A stretch of 64,000 nucleotides of DNA from Paenibacillus brasilensis (GTDB lineage: Bacteria; Bacillota; Bacilli; Paenibacillales; Paenibacillaceae): positions 558,001 to 622,000 of the forward strand of contig NZ_CP045298.1 of NCBI RefSeq assembly GCF_009363115.1. Direction: 5' to 3'. How positions within the stretch are numbered: the first letter of the stretch is position 1; the number at the start of each line of letters is the position of its first letter. The position numbers and the translations under genes were made by a program. Below the pieces are notes generated by a model. That model made no database searches. It saw only the letters and a program-made list of their open reading frames with translations, and was not told the origin of the DNA. Below, piece after piece: positions 48,333 to 58,434 of the stretch.

Positions 48333-50405
48333 CTATTCATGTTCCTCGACCTTAAACTGTCTTAATTCGTCTTGAAGCTTATTGGACAATTGGCTTAATT
48401 GTTTGGATAGCTCAGCAATCTGTTCGAAGCTCTCCAATTGTTCCTGCGTGCTGGCGCTAACCTCTTCGGTTGAGGCGGAATTCTCTTCCGTGGTAGAAGA
48501 GATGATCTCCAGCGCCTGCAAAATCTCATCTTTGTGCTTATGGACTTTAGAGGTATTGTTGCTGATCTGGATCATTCGCAATTTCAAATCTTCCAAATCC
48601 TTGTTAATGCTAAAGAACACTTGCTTGGTGTTCTCCACCGATCTGGCATTTTCTTCTGCAATTTTCAGACCGTGAGCTGTATGCTCCACCGATACGCTGG
48701 TTTTTTCTTCAATCACACGTACCTTCTTATAGATTTCCTGTGTCGCCAGCGCAGTCTGCTCAGCCAGCTTGCGGACCTCCCCGGCAACAACGGCAAACCC
48801 TTTGCCCTGTTCTCCTGCACGCGCAGCTTCAATGGAAGCATTGAGCGCCAGCAGGTTAGTCTGTGTTGCAATTTGATTGACCGTGTCCACGATACTCGAA
48901 ATCTCATGACGGCTCAGATCAATATCCTGAATAATAGACGACATCGCTTGTGTGGAATTGTGATTTTCTTGCGCCCATTTGGATAACTGATCAACTACAG
49001 CCAGCCCCTGTCCGCTTTGCTCGGCAGAGATTTGCACCATCGTTTCTATGGCTTTGGCATCATTGGCTATTTCGTCAATTTGACCGGATAATGCTCCGGT
49101 TTTTTGTAAAATGTTTTCCGTTTCGATGGACTGATAATTTGTCGCATTGGCGATCTCATTGATCGCTGTCGCTGTATCGTTCATCGTTATCGCCGTTCTG
49201 GAAGAAATGGATTGCAGATCGTGAGAAGACTGATTCAAGACTTGAGCAGAGCCGCCCACCATTTGAAGCATTCCTTGAATTTTTTGAACCATATTGTATA
49301 TTCCCTGAGAAATTTGCCCGATTTCATTGCTGGAATGTGTATCAAACTGAACCGTTAAATCACCATTTTCAATCAGCTTGATTTTTGCGAGCAACTTCGG
49401 TATTGATCTCAGCAGATAGCGGAGCGATATATAACAAATCAAAACCAGCAGGATTGTGGCTGCGGCAAAACCGCCAATGGTAAGCCAGGTAAAGGCTTTT
49501 AATTCTGAGAGTGCCTCTTGTTCAGAAATGGTTAAGCCTACAGACCACCCGGTATCTTTACTGGTTGCATACCCGATATAACGAGGTTCTCCATTATCAT
49601 TAATCAGTTGTACTCCGGACTCGCCAGCAATCATTTTCTTTCCGATCTCCCCAAGATCCCCTGTGCTTTCGTTAATCTTTTCTTTCAGCACTTTATTCTG
49701 ATCGGGATGATATAAAATATCGCCCGTTTTGGATGCAAGAATCGAATAACCTGAGCTTCCGAGCGAATAGCTTTGCATAACGGCAGGGATGTCTTTGAAA
49801 GCAATATCAACCGCAGCAAATCCGATTAATTGGTTACTGCTATCTTTGATCGGATAAAAAATGCCCATGAGCACATTACCCGAATTGACGTCCTTATAGG
49901 GTTCTGAGTAGTATAAACCGTCTGCTTCAACAGCTGGCTTGAAGTATGGGCGTGTATGGATATCGAAATCCGGTTTAGAAGCAACACCATCATTCTGTAG
50001 AAAGAAGCCTTTACCAGATATTCCTGCAATCCAGGCGTCAGCAAAAGATGGCTCTGCCTTGACAATGGCTGCCAGAGTCGCTACTGTTTCCGCAGCGTAA
50101 GGAGAAGTTTTCACCATTTCTGCCGATGAGGTGGTTTCTAAATATTGCTTAAAAAGGTTGTTCGTTGACATTTGTTTGACAAGTGATCCCTTTTCCTTAA
50201 ACAACGCATCGAATTGACTAACAACGGCCTGTGTCTTGGTCTGGAGCATGGCCTCTTGCTGCTTGATAAGTATGCTTTGCGTACTCGCAAACATGAACGT
50301 CCCCAAGGTTGCAAAGACGACAACGATAATGACTAACAACACAATGGCCAATGTGTTCGCGATACTGGATGATTTGATTGCGCGCTTTTTAATATTTTGT
50401 GACAT
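48333..50405 (-). CDS. Methyl-accepting chemotaxis protein (dCache sensor)
   Basis: 690 residues from the ATG at 50405 (GGGGAGA upstream); the frame is open to 50495. Membrane helix 1 at about 14-41, an extracellular dCache-like sensor (about 45-300, with [21 protein letters not shown] and TGDILYHPD), helix 2 ([18 protein letters not shown]), HAMP, and a cytoplasmic signalling domain with the conserved hairpin tip [35 protein letters not shown] (landmark). It senses an unknown ligand and controls CheA. Confidence 0.93.
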   Translation of the reverse strand: MSQNIKKRAIKSSSIANTLAIVLLVIIVVVFATLGTFMFASTQSILIKQQEAMLQTKTQAVVSQFDALFKEKGSLVKQMSTNNLFKQYLETTSSAEMVKTSPYAAETVATLAAIVKAEPSFADAWIAGISGKGFFLQNDGVASKPDFDIHTRPYFKPAVEADGLYYSEPYKDVNSGNVLMGIFYPIKDSSNQLIGFAAVDIAFKDIPAVMQSYSLGSSGYSILASKTGDILYHPDQNKVLKEKINESTGDLGEIGKKMIAGESGVQLINDNGEPRYIGYATSKDTGWSVGLTISEQEALSELKAFTWLTIGGFAAATILLVLICYISLRYLLRSIPKLLAKIKLIENGDLTVQFDTHSSNEIGQISQGIYNMVQKIQGMLQMVGGSAQVLNQSSHDLQSISSRTAITMNDTATAINEIANATNYQSIETENILQKTGALSGQIDEIANDAKAIETMVQISAEQSGQGLAVVDQLSKWAQENHNSTQAMSSIIQDIDLSRHEISSIVDTVNQIATQTNLLALNASIEAARAGEQGKGFAVVAGEVRKLAEQTALATQEIYKKVRVIEEKTSVSVEHTAHGLKIAEENARSVENTKQVFFSINKDLEDLKLRMIQISNNTSKVHKHKDEILQALEIISSTTEENSASTEEVSASTQEQLESFEQIAELSKQLSQLSNKLQDELRQFKVEEHE

Positions 50406-50613
50406 GCTGCCATCTCCCCGAGGAATATTGAGCGAAAAGCTCTTAGATAATATGTCGGAAGTTTGTCGTTGTTTTAATAGGTTTTTAATGTACACAATTT
50501 TTGCTATCTTTGTCTGACTGCCGGTGCTCCAGGCGTATCCGCTGCTCTTATGTGATTAGCTATGGGGAGAATTCAGGTGGTGACTCGCGTGGGATGGGCT
50601 GAGAATACAGAGA

Positions 50614-50640
50614 AAAGCCCGCGGGAGACGCGGGCTTTTT
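50614..50640. terminator. Rho-independent terminator
   Basis: AAAAGCCCGCG-GGAGA-CGCGGGCTTTTT; strong stem with T-runs on both strands, downstream of the siderophore-binding gene and upstream of the chemotaxis gene. Confidence 0.85.
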
Positions 50641-50696
50641 ATGCTGCGGTTGTAGAGGCTATGCCAATTATAAACCGGACGGAATATCGGCCAAGC

Positions 50697-51698
50697 TCAT
50701 TTCAAAATCGCCGTAATAGCATGATCAACCAGCGCTTTTGACGAGATAGGACCGCCAAACGTCCATGTCTTGCTATCCAATGCATAGGTGCGTTTTTCTT
50801 TGACGAAATTCAGACCGTTCCAGACCGAGTTATGTTTCAGCGCTGCGCCAAAAACATCGTCGTCCGGCTGTACAATATAGATAAAGTTGCTGTCCTGAAC
50901 GGCAGATAGAGCTTCAATGCCTACAGTTGAAAAACCATACGCTTCAAGTTTGGCTGGCTTCCAATCGTTAATCAGCCCGATCTTCGCTAGTGTCCCCGCG
51001 ACGACCGAATTATTCGAAAACATGCGCAGACTGGCTGCATTTTGATAAGTGAACGCCTGTGTCAGAATGTAGTGGAAATCCGCTTTACCAGCAGCGGCGA
51101 GCTTTTCTTTGACATCCACATAATGCTGATCCAGCTCCTTCAGCACCTGCTTTGCTTTGTCTTCTTTTCCAAGAGCGACCGCGATGTTGTTGAAAATCTC
51201 TACCATTTTGTCATAATCGTAGCCCTTGCCGTTATTCAGACTATATTCGACTGTCGGTGCAATGGCTTTCAGTTGATCATAGATCGCTGCATTTCCATCA
51301 ACATTGGAAATAATCAGATCCGGCTTCAATGCAGCAATTGCCTCCAGATTGGGCTCGTCGCGTGTTCCGACATCGGTCACGCTGCTATCCAAAGCCGCCT
51401 CCGAAGACACATATTGCTTGTATCCGGCATTATCCGCATTACCTACAGGCTGAACACCCAGCGCAACCATATCCTCCGTAAATGTCCATTCCAGCACTAC
51501 GACACGCTTTGCTGGTCTGTCTAGTGTGATCTCGCCACGATTATGCTTAACCTTCACAGGACCACCCGCAGCTTCATTCGGTGTGCTGTCTGTAGTTGCC
51601 GTCTGACTCGAATCCGATGTATTGTTGCCCGTTCCGCAGCCTGCCAAAACAAGTGCAAACACCAGCAATATTACAATCCCGCTCAAACCTTTTTTCAT
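50697..51698 (-). CDS. Iron-siderophore ABC transporter substrate-binding lipoprotein
   Basis: 333 residues. Signal peptide with lipobox LAGC near residue 20, a Thr/Ser-rich linker, then a type III periplasmic-binding fold (RVVVLEWTFTEDMVALGVQPVG, EPNLEAIAALKPDLIISN, WTFGGPISSKALVDHA). It binds ferric siderophore outside the membrane and delivers it to a FecCD-type permease not present in the window. A perfect Fur box lies upstream, so it should be induced by iron limitation. Confidence 0.92.
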   Translation of the reverse strand: MKKGLSGIVILLVFALVLAGCGTGNNTSDSSQTATTDSTPNEAAGGPVKVKHNRGEITLDRPAKRVVVLEWTFTEDMVALGVQPVGNADNAGYKQYVSSEAALDSSVTDVGTRDEPNLEAIAALKPDLIISNVDGNAAIYDQLKAIAPTVEYSLNNGKGYDYDKMVEIFNNIAVALGKEDKAKQVLKELDQHYVDVKEKLAAAGKADFHYILTQAFTYQNAASLRMFSNNSVVAGTLAKIGLINDWKPAKLEAYGFSTVGIEALSAVQDSNFIYIVQPDDDVFGAALKHNSVWNGLNFVKEKRTYALDSKTWTFGGPISSKALVDHAITAILK

Positions 51699-51732
51699 AG
51701 AACATATTCTCCTCGTGTATGTACATTTTATA

Positions 51733-51751
51733 GATAATGATAATCATTATC
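51733..51751. promoter_or_regulatory. Fur box
   Basis: GATAATGATAATCATTATC, an exact 19-bp Fur operator (7-1-7 palindrome), 35 bases upstream of the siderophore-binding gene's start. Confidence 0.92.
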
Positions 51752-51963
51752 GTTTTTTTGGATTATGACGGAGAAATGTAATTTTGTCAATGATAGAAGG
51801 TAGTATAGAACGCTCAACGGGAACGCAGATATAGCGGAAAATGATTTTAATCAGCCTGGCTCTCACTCAGCAGCAGAGATATCTTTTATAAATATTTTAA
51901 AAGTCTGGACGAACTGGTTTTTGAAGTAGCTATAATCATGCCCAAAAATTTCTCCTTCAACTG

Positions 51964-52515
51964 TTATCCCAATTGCATGGTGGTGATGCAGGTATCGTCG
52001 TTCTCAAACGTGGAGATTTGGGATTTTGCAGTTTTTCCTTTATGCTCGACCGTAACGCTATAGGTTTTGTCACGCGGTAGCCATAGATCAATAAATCCAT
52101 TGGACTGGGATTTTACTAAGGCTTTATTCATGACTGAATTCCCAGCGGAATCATGAATCGTTACATTGAACTCTTCATCCTTCATTTCGCCTTGACAACC
52201 GGTCAGACTATGGGTTGCACAAGGGTGAGTCTGTTCCATATATGGTGCTATCGAAACAAAAAACTCGTTAGCAGGTAAATCGTAGGTCTTTGTTGTGGTA
52301 GCATCCTCCGATACGCTCAACTGAGTGGATGTGATGGAAGCGGACTGGGCCGTTGCCTTTCTTGTACTGAAATCATGCACCAATTGCTTGATATTTGACA
52401 CTCCCTGGTTGTCAGCTTCTTCTCTCTGGGCATTTCCCGCAATCAGATATGTCCCTATCGCGACTGCAACTAACCCAGTAGCTATTCCAGTAGCTATTAA
52501 GCTTATTTTTTTCAT
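51964..52515 (-). CDS. cueP: CueP-family copper-binding protein
   Basis: 183 residues with an N-terminal signal/anchor helix (ISLIATGIATGLVAVAIGTYLIAG). HPCATHSLTGCQGEMKDEEFNV and the C-terminal DDTCITTMQL carry the conserved Cys/His set of CueP. In Salmonella CueP is the periplasmic copper store; in Gram-positives the relatives are exported or membrane-anchored. No copper operator was identified upstream. Confidence 0.85.
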   Translation of the reverse strand: MKKISLIATGIATGLVAVAIGTYLIAGNAQREEADNQGVSNIKQLVHDFSTRKATAQSASITSTQLSVSEDATTTKTYDLPANEFFVSIAPYMEQTHPCATHSLTGCQGEMKDEEFNVTIHDSAGNSVMNKALVKSQSNGFIDLWLPRDKTYSVTVEHKGKTAKSQISTFENDDTCITTMQLG

Positions 52516-52708
52516 TTCGAGTCATCCCCTTGTCCCTTTTTTTATTATTATAAAGGAGAGCACATCATGATAGGCAGGATGAACGCTTAATGTCACCATA
52601 TGCTCACATTCATCTCTGGTACAGGTGCAAGAATTGAGCAACAGGCGGTTTTCTCTCCCGAACCGATGATGTCCAGCGGCTCATTTCTACTCAGTTATTG
52701 GATTGATT

Positions 52709-53296
52709 TCACTCTGTTTCTTGTGAAAAATCCTGCACTTCACACAACCACACCATGTGATCTCCATCCTTGCCCCAGTAATCCTTCGCAATGATGTAGG
52801 GTACCCCGAATTTCCGCAGCCATTTAGTCTGGGCTATTTTGAAGCCGCTATCCAGGCAAAAATGCGTAACTTCCATTTCCTTCAGCCTGGTCATCAAAGC
52901 TCGAATTAACGCCGAGCCTACCCCTTGTCCCTGATAAGCGGGCAGCACATATAAACTTCCCAATGTCCCCACATGCCCGAGTTCATCGTTGGTGCACTTT
53001 CTGATATCTTCACCACAAGGGCCATAAGAAATCGTTCCAACGACGTTATGGTTATGTTTGACTATCAGAAAAAACAAGTCTGAATTCGAAGCTGACAAAG
53101 ATACTCGCAGCAACTGTTTTTTGTGCTCAATCTCATGCTGCATGTCGTCGATTAAGGCTTCCAGACCCTCCTGTTCAAATGCCGCAGTTATGGAGCTTTC
53201 AAAAACGACATCTGCCGCCTCCAGATCCGAAGGAGCAGCGGGTTGAATACTGAACTGTTTTTTCATACTGTCAAAACTCCTAGAACTCATATTCAT
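52709..53296 (-). CDS. GNAT-family N-acetyltransferase
   Basis: 195 residues. Motif A LGSLYVLPAYQGQGVGSALIRALM. The ATG at 53296 overlaps the TGA of the ADP-ribosylglycohydrolase gene (ATGA), so the two are probably translationally coupled. A start two codons later is also possible. Substrate unknown. Confidence 0.85.
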   Translation of the reverse strand: MNMSSRSFDSMKKQFSIQPAAPSDLEAADVVFESSITAAFEQEGLEALIDDMQHEIEHKKQLLRVSLSASNSDLFFLIVKHNHNVVGTISYGPCGEDIRKCTNDELGHVGTLGSLYVLPAYQGQGVGSALIRALMTRLKEMEVTHFCLDSGFKIAQTKWLRKFGVPYIIAKDYWGKDGDHMVWLCEVQDFSQETE

Positions 53297-54234
53297 CCTT
53301 CATTTAGGCTCTTTTCGGCCTTCTTCCATAATGCCTCAGTAAGTTCATCAATCGTCTCCTTCATCGAAAGCTTTTCACACCAATGGCCCGGAATTCCACT
53401 TTGCCCGTAATAAGCCCCGGCAATCTGTCCGTACACCGCTCCGGTTGTATCGGCATCATCTCCAAGGTTTGCTGCCAGCAGTGCCCCATTTTCAAATGAA
53501 GTTGAATGATAAAATGCCCACAACGCAGCCTCGAGGGAACGAATGACATAACCGGTTCCCTGTATTTCGGGCGGCTCCTTATGGCGGTAAGATCCCTGGA
53601 TGATTTCTTCAATTGCTGCCGAATAAGCTGGCTTGCCCTGCCGCCACTTTCGGCACACGTCGGCCGATAACATTGCTTCTTTGTCTGCCCCACGCAGTGC
53701 TGCTACAAGGATTGCAGCAAGCACTGCGCAGGCCTCAACACTTTCCGCTGCCCCGTGGGTGGTGCGTGAACTCATCTCGGCATACATCAGCGCTTCTTCC
53801 GGACGGTTCGCATAGGCCATAGCAACAGGTGCAAGCCTCATAATGGAGCCGTTTCCTGCACTCATGGGATCAACAGATCCGCTGTACGGATCTCCAGTGG
53901 CTTCGAACCGATGCAGCGCTCCTCTTGTCGCTCCACCGATATCAAAGCACGTTCCCGTGCTGCTCATATATCCTACATAGTACCAATTGGTGTATCGCCG
54001 CATCTGATCTGCCGGATCAAATTCATCCTTTCGCACCAGACTCTCGGCTAAACAGAGCGCCATGGACGTATCGTCCGTCCACTGTCCCGGTTTTAATCCA
54101 AACACACCGCCGCCCACGATATCCGTTATAGGTTCAAATGTACCTGGACTGCTGAATTCCACCGTAGTTCCCAAAGCATCTCCCGCGGCCAGCCCGACCA
54201 GACATCCAAAAAAACGATCCTTGATAAGTTCCAT
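53293..54234 (-). CDS. ADP-ribosylglycohydrolase family protein
   Basis: 313 residues. Metal-binding blocks GDALGTTVEF, GQWTDDTSMALCLAESLV and LGDDADTTGAVYGQIAGAYYG place the acidic residues that bind two magnesium ions in DraG/ARH-type enzymes. Removes ADP-ribose from modified arginine or similar. Overlaps the following acetyltransferase gene by four bases. Confidence 0.92.
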   Translation of the reverse strand: MELIKDRFFGCLVGLAAGDALGTTVEFSSPGTFEPITDIVGGGVFGLKPGQWTDDTSMALCLAESLVRKDEFDPADQMRRYTNWYYVGYMSSTGTCFDIGGATRGALHRFEATGDPYSGSVDPMSAGNGSIMRLAPVAMAYANRPEEALMYAEMSSRTTHGAAESVEACAVLAAILVAALRGADKEAMLSADVCRKWRQGKPAYSAAIEEIIQGSYRHKEPPEIQGTGYVIRSLEAALWAFYHSTSFENGALLAANLGDDADTTGAVYGQIAGAYYGQSGIPGHWCEKLSMKETIDELTEALWKKAEKSLNEG

Positions 54235-54647
54235 TCCTGTTCTACCTTCTTTACAATTGTGATAATTAACGTATATTTTCCATGTTACCAGGAAGGAGCA
54301 TAATCATAAAACACAGTACATTCGAGCTAAAGGTCTTCATAAATATTCTTGCATCTACGAAAAGCCTATTAAAACATCGTATTGAAAATCATATTCATTA
54401 TAACTGCCCATAATGAAGTTGATTATTTTGTGAGTTTTCCATAGCCTACATTATAAGTTACTCTCGCTGGACTTCTATATTATAATATCTTTAAAAGATG
54501 AAGACACATACGAAACCAAAAATGAATTTATCGAGCACGTAGGCCCGTTGCTGCGTCATTTGCTGGGCGAAAACCAAACCGCGTATTTATTTGAATACCT
54601 ATCTGTTTGTTAATAAAATTCTATTTTACAAGAGAGGTGGACCTTAT
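54235..54647. other. Intergenic stretch with an orphan coding fragment
   Basis: Mostly AT-rich and non-coding. At 54497-54613 (plus strand) an open run reads DEDTYETKNEFIEHVGPLLRHLLGENQTAYLFEYL and ends in TAA. It has real-protein composition but no start, and is probably the tail of a lost gene. Confidence 0.4.
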
Positions 54648-55202
54648 ATGATCTATGTCGCATTGCTGCGGGGCATTAATGTGGGCGGCAATAACAAGAT
54701 TAATATGAAAAAGCTTAAGGAAACATTTGAGAAAGCTGGTATGAGCCATGTGACGACTTACATCAACTCAGGAAACATCATTTTTTCCAGTGAAGTTCAA
54801 TCCAACGAGGAGTTGTCGCTCCAACTGGAGCAGGCGATTCTGGAAGATTTCAGCCTACCCATCCGGGTCATTGTCCGCAATATAACTGAAATCCAGAACA
54901 TTATGAAGGCATTACCGGAGGAATGGTCTAATGATACACAGATGAAAAGCGATGTATTGTTTCTGTGGGATGAAATTAACGATATCTCTGTTCTAGAGAA
55001 GCTTCCTTTGAAGCCGGGAATAGGAAGTGTAATGTATACACCTGGGGCTATTCTGTTTTCTGTCAGCAAAGAAAATGTCACAAAAAGCGGGATGACGAAA
55101 CTGGTTGGCACCAGTTTGTACAAGCATATGACAGTGCGGAATGTGAACACAACCCGGCAAATTTATAAGCTGATGCAGATGGCTGAGCAAGAAGAGTCGT
55201 GA
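54648..55202 (+). CDS. DUF1697 domain-containing protein
   Basis: 184 residues from the ATG at 54648 (GAGGTGG 8 bases upstream). YVALLRGINVGGNNKINMKKLKETFEKAG, TYINSGNIIFSS and the C-terminal MTVRNVNTTRQIYKLM are the conserved blocks of DUF1697, function unknown. The frame opens 19 codons earlier without a ribosome site. Confidence 0.88.
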   Translation: MIYVALLRGINVGGNNKINMKKLKETFEKAGMSHVTTYINSGNIIFSSEVQSNEELSLQLEQAILEDFSLPIRVIVRNITEIQNIMKALPEEWSNDTQMKSDVLFLWDEINDISVLEKLPLKPGIGSVMYTPGAILFSVSKENVTKSGMTKLVGTSLYKHMTVRNVNTTRQIYKLMQMAEQEES

Positions 55203-55282
55203 GTCTTGACAGATAAAAATTAAAGAACAAGTGTGAAAAATAGGGATAGCAAATATAAAAAATTCATATGTATACTCACAAC

Positions 55283-55319
55283 ACAGCCAACACCTTATAG
55301 TTTAAAGGTATTGGCTGTT
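55283..55319. terminator. Bidirectional terminator
   Basis: CAGCCAACACCTT...AAGGTATTGGCTG stem with 1 mismatch, between convergent genes; T-rich right flank. Confidence 0.7.
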
Positions 55320-55389
55320 TGAACGAAAATATTTGGATCCTAGGAATTCTTATAAAATCAAATTATGCTAAACTCTTCGCCAAAACTCA

Positions 55390-56195
55390 TCAAAAATACT
55401 GTTCAAAAAAATTTTCGATCTTTATCATATCATCTTTTATAATTTGTTCAACTGATTCGTTAAGAATTGGAGCTAAGTTTTCCGAGTGCATTAAGCAGTG
55501 TTCATAGTCAATGAGGTATGCCGTTTCAGACTTACTTGTGGCGACCTTTTGAAATACTTCATAAGACAAATCAGTAATCACTTCCATAAACTGTACTCCT
55601 AACATTTCTAAAAACCTAAGTAAAACCCAATCGTTAATTGTACTTGTCACTTCTTTTTCATTGCTCATTTCTTGGATTGTATACAGGGAAAATAAACCAA
55701 ATGCCAATTGCTCAGTCCCGCTCAGTTCCTTCATTTGTTCAATAAAAGGTCGAATGTTTCTAAAAAAATAATCTTTACTTTCATCCTCAAAAAACTCAAT
55801 GAGAATACCAAATACGTTAAAAATATATAACTGAAATTCAGAATCGTCCATGATCCAGTGAATCAGATCTTGAATCTTACCTTTATCATATGAATGGTTA
55901 ATAATATTCTTACATAGTAGATATACTTGAATCTCAGTTGCTATAAAATACAACCAGCCGTTATTATGCCCCAAATAACTACTATCTTTAATCAAATCCC
56001 ATTCATCATTTGATATATTAAGCCATTGTTTTAAGTGACCTCGATTAAAAACATTTCATTATGTTCTTTTGCTGCTATTGCAATTCTGGTAAGAATCTCA
56101 TATTCAGCCGCTTCAATTGAATAAAACATATTATCGAAAAATTTATAAATTTGATTTCCTATTCTGTTACCTCGTTTATATTCATCAATAAGCTA
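55390..56195 (-). pseudogene. Frameshifted hypothetical (immunity-like) gene
   Basis: The main frame to 55995 encodes 201 helical, acidic residues (YLGHNNGWLYFIATEIQVYLLCKNI...). Upstream, a second frame reads YKRGNRIGNQIYKFFDNMFYSIEAAEYEILTRIAIAAKEHNEMF and joins it after a frameshift near 56050 (RGHLKQWLNISNDEWDLIKD). The complete protein resembles helical immunity proteins in composition, but I cannot name it. The start codon was not found. Confidence 0.45.
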
Positions 56196-56296
56196 TTTAC
56201 AGCCGCCCCGATATATCTTGGTAACATCAGTGACATTGTCAAAAGAAAGATAATCCACCTCTAAAAAATGTCATTTTACGGATTTGTTACTCAGAG

Positions 56297-57406
56297 TCAA
56301 ATTTCGTCTACACTTAACATTTCGGAGTCTTTAATGGTTGGACCATCTGCCAACACATTCCCCGTAAATGGATTCAGCGGGAGGCCTTCCCGAACTTTGA
56401 TTGGCCAGTCGTGATTAGCCAGTGCCATTCTTGCGATCGAGATCAAATCGCCGCCTTCGTTGAGAACCTGCTCGGCGTCTTCCGGTTCCATAATGCTTCC
56501 ATTAACGATAACAGGAATCTTTCCGTATTTTTTAGCCAACGCGGCGAGCGTTGGACCACTCTCGCCAAAAGCAGGCGCTTTGGCCACATAGTCCGTCACA
56601 TGAATATAATCGGCGCCCGAATGAGCTATGCTCTCAAAGATAATCTTCGCATCGGCCTCTCCGTTCGGCCATTTGAAACCGAAGTTGTTCATTTTATATT
56701 GCGATATCTCAACACCAACGATAAAGTTATCACCTGTGCTCGCGCGGATAGCTTGTACCGTTTCAACGATAAACCGTAGACGATTCTCCAATGACCCGCC
56801 GTATTCATCCTCGCGATTATTGGTATATTCCGTTAAGAACTGATCATGAAGGAAACCCTTTCCGACATGCAATTCAATGCCGTCGGCACCAGCCTTTTTA
56901 GCGTTGGCGGCGGCTCTCGCGAAATTTTGTACAAGCTCCTTAATTTCCTCCACCTTAAGGGCGGTTGAAACTGGGAATTCTCCTCCCGGACCGTAAGCCG
57001 GAATCCTTTCTCCCTCCGGTTTATAAGAAGAAGGAGCAACCGTTACGTCTTCGTCTTTGTACCACTGCGATAACGCGCCCGCATGTGCCAATTGAATAAT
57101 CATTTTGGCACCTTTGGCATGAACCGCGTCAATTACCCGTTTCCAGCCTTGAATATGAGATTCATTCGTGATGCCAGGCATATCCAAGGACCCTTTGCTC
57201 AACTTGTTATCCATATAGGTCGATTCCGTAATGAGCATAGCGAAGTCCCCTGCCGCGAAGCTCGCGTAATAACGTACCATTCTCTCAGTAGGTCGGCCAT
57301 CCGGGTCGGCGGAAGCTCGCGTCATCGCGGCAAGAACGATCCGGTTTTTCAAAGTCAATTGCCCAAGTTGATAACTGGATAGCAAAGTCTGATTTCTCGA
57401 TGTCAT
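56297..57406 (-). CDS. NADH:flavin oxidoreductase, Old Yellow Enzyme family
   Basis: 369 residues, TIM barrel binding FMN. LKNRIVLAAMTRASAD near the N-terminus, ADGIELHVGKGFLHDQFLTEYTNNREDEYGGSLENRLRF (landmark, 175-212) and GGDLISIARMALANHDWPIKV at the C-terminus. Reduces activated alkenes or similar electrophiles with NAD(P)H. A palindrome before the gene is repeated before the TetR gene at 58056, so it is probably the repressor's target. Confidence 0.92.
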   Translation of the reverse strand: MTSRNQTLLSSYQLGQLTLKNRIVLAAMTRASADPDGRPTERMVRYYASFAAGDFAMLITESTYMDNKLSKGSLDMPGITNESHIQGWKRVIDAVHAKGAKMIIQLAHAGALSQWYKDEDVTVAPSSYKPEGERIPAYGPGGEFPVSTALKVEEIKELVQNFARAAANAKKAGADGIELHVGKGFLHDQFLTEYTNNREDEYGGSLENRLRFIVETVQAIRASTGDNFIVGVEISQYKMNNFGFKWPNGEADAKIIFESIAHSGADYIHVTDYVAKAPAFGESGPTLAALAKKYGKIPVIVNGSIMEPEDAEQVLNEGGDLISIARMALANHDWPIKVREGLPLNPFTGNVLADGPTIKDSEMLSVDEI

Positions 57407-57429
57407 TGTAAATTCTCCTTTTTATTTTA

Positions 57430-57447
57430 TTTGACTACAAAGTCAAA
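57430..57447. promoter_or_regulatory. TetR operator upstream of the flavin oxidoreductase
   Basis: TTTGACT-ACAA-AGTCAAA, an 18-bp perfect inverted repeat 24 bases upstream of the oxidoreductase start. The same TTGACT/AGTCAA arms form the site at 58076-58091. Confidence 0.75.
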
Positions 57448-57474
57448 AATGGGGCAAAAAAAATTACTTCCAAA

Positions 57475-58056
57475 TTACTTCATAATTAATCCGAATGCCG
57501 TTCTTAAGACGGCTTCTGTTTGTTGATGATCAACGCCTGACTTTTGCGACACTCTAACACCCTGCAGAGCGTTAGACAGGTGCAAAGCGAGTTCCGTCGA
57601 AGTGAACTTGGTGGTAAATTGTTCAGCAGCTTGTCCTTCCTCAATTACCTCCTCCAATGCAAGCTGAACATCGTTATGCATTCCTTCGACCTGTTTTGTT
57701 ACTTCAAGATCGCTTACTCCAAATTCCAAAGCGGTATTCACCATAAGACAGCCCCTTCGGGCATCTTCGCTATTCGCACATAATGAAGCACGTAGAATAG
57801 CATCAATCTTACCTGCAGGCGAATCAGCTTGAGCCATAATTTCTTGAAGGTTCTGAAGATTATGGTCACGATACAGAGCCAAAGCTTTTAAAAATAGAGT
57901 ACGCTTATCCTCGAATACCCCATATAGACTTTGCTTTTTTACTTTCGTCTTTTTCGTGAGGTCTTCGAAAGAAGTGGATCTAAAGCCTTTGGACCAAAAC
58001 ACTTCCATTATCTGAAACAATACCTGATCTATATCAAATTCTCTTGGCCTTGTCAT
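57475..58056 (-). CDS. TetR-family regulator
   Basis: 193 residues from the ATG at 58056. N-terminal HTH: VLFQIMEVFWSKGFRSTSFEDLTKKTKVKKQSLYGVFEDKRTLFLKAL (landmark, 10-57), the AcrR/NemR-like subgroup. Its own promoter (TTGACT, 17 bp, TATAAT) is overlapped by an operator identical in arms to that before the oxidoreductase gene. Likely electrophile- or quinone-sensing repressor,  by analogy with NemR/YodB-type OYE control. Confidence 0.88.
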   Translation of the reverse strand: MTRPREFDIDQVLFQIMEVFWSKGFRSTSFEDLTKKTKVKKQSLYGVFEDKRTLFLKALALYRDHNLQNLQEIMAQADSPAGKIDAILRASLCANSEDARRGCLMVNTALEFGVSDLEVTKQVEGMHNDVQLALEEVIEEGQAAEQFTTKFTSTELALHLSNALQGVRVSQKSGVDHQQTEAVLRTAFGLIMK

Positions 58057-58061
58057 ACGGG

Positions 58062-58091
58062 AATTATATACGTTTTTGACTTCGTAGTCAA
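58062..58091 (-). promoter_or_regulatory. TetR promoter with overlapping operator
   Basis: Minus strand: -35 TTGACT, 17-bp spacer, -10 TATAAT. The operator TTGACT-TCGT-AGTCAA (58076-58091 on the plus strand) covers the -35 box, so autorepression is expected. Confidence 0.8.
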
Positions 58092-58125
58092 GTATGTCGC
58101 CTAGAGTGAATGAACTTCTTACCAT

Positions 58126-58434
58126 GGTCCCGAAAATAATTTGGATATCGTCTTAGTTCGATTTGAAGTATCAGTCAGCTAACGTCAAATACTCGCCAGT
58201 CAACCTCTGGTATTTAGATTCATAACAAGCTTGATTATTATTTCGTCTCCTCGCCAGAGATCCCAAAACGGAATTTAACTCAGTAACTCAAGGAACCTTT
58301 CAACTGAAAGAAAATGTTTGCTACCGATAATTTCGGAGCAAGCCTTTAATCATGTACAGAGGATTTCTAATGGGAAAACGGAACTGCACATTTATTTTAA
58401 TTATGAAGTGATTTTTAAATTCTAGATTAATTGA
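58126..58434. other. Intergenic stretch
   Basis: No gene supported on either strand; AT-rich with no clear hairpin or promoter apart from the TetR promoter at its left edge. Confidence 0.5.
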
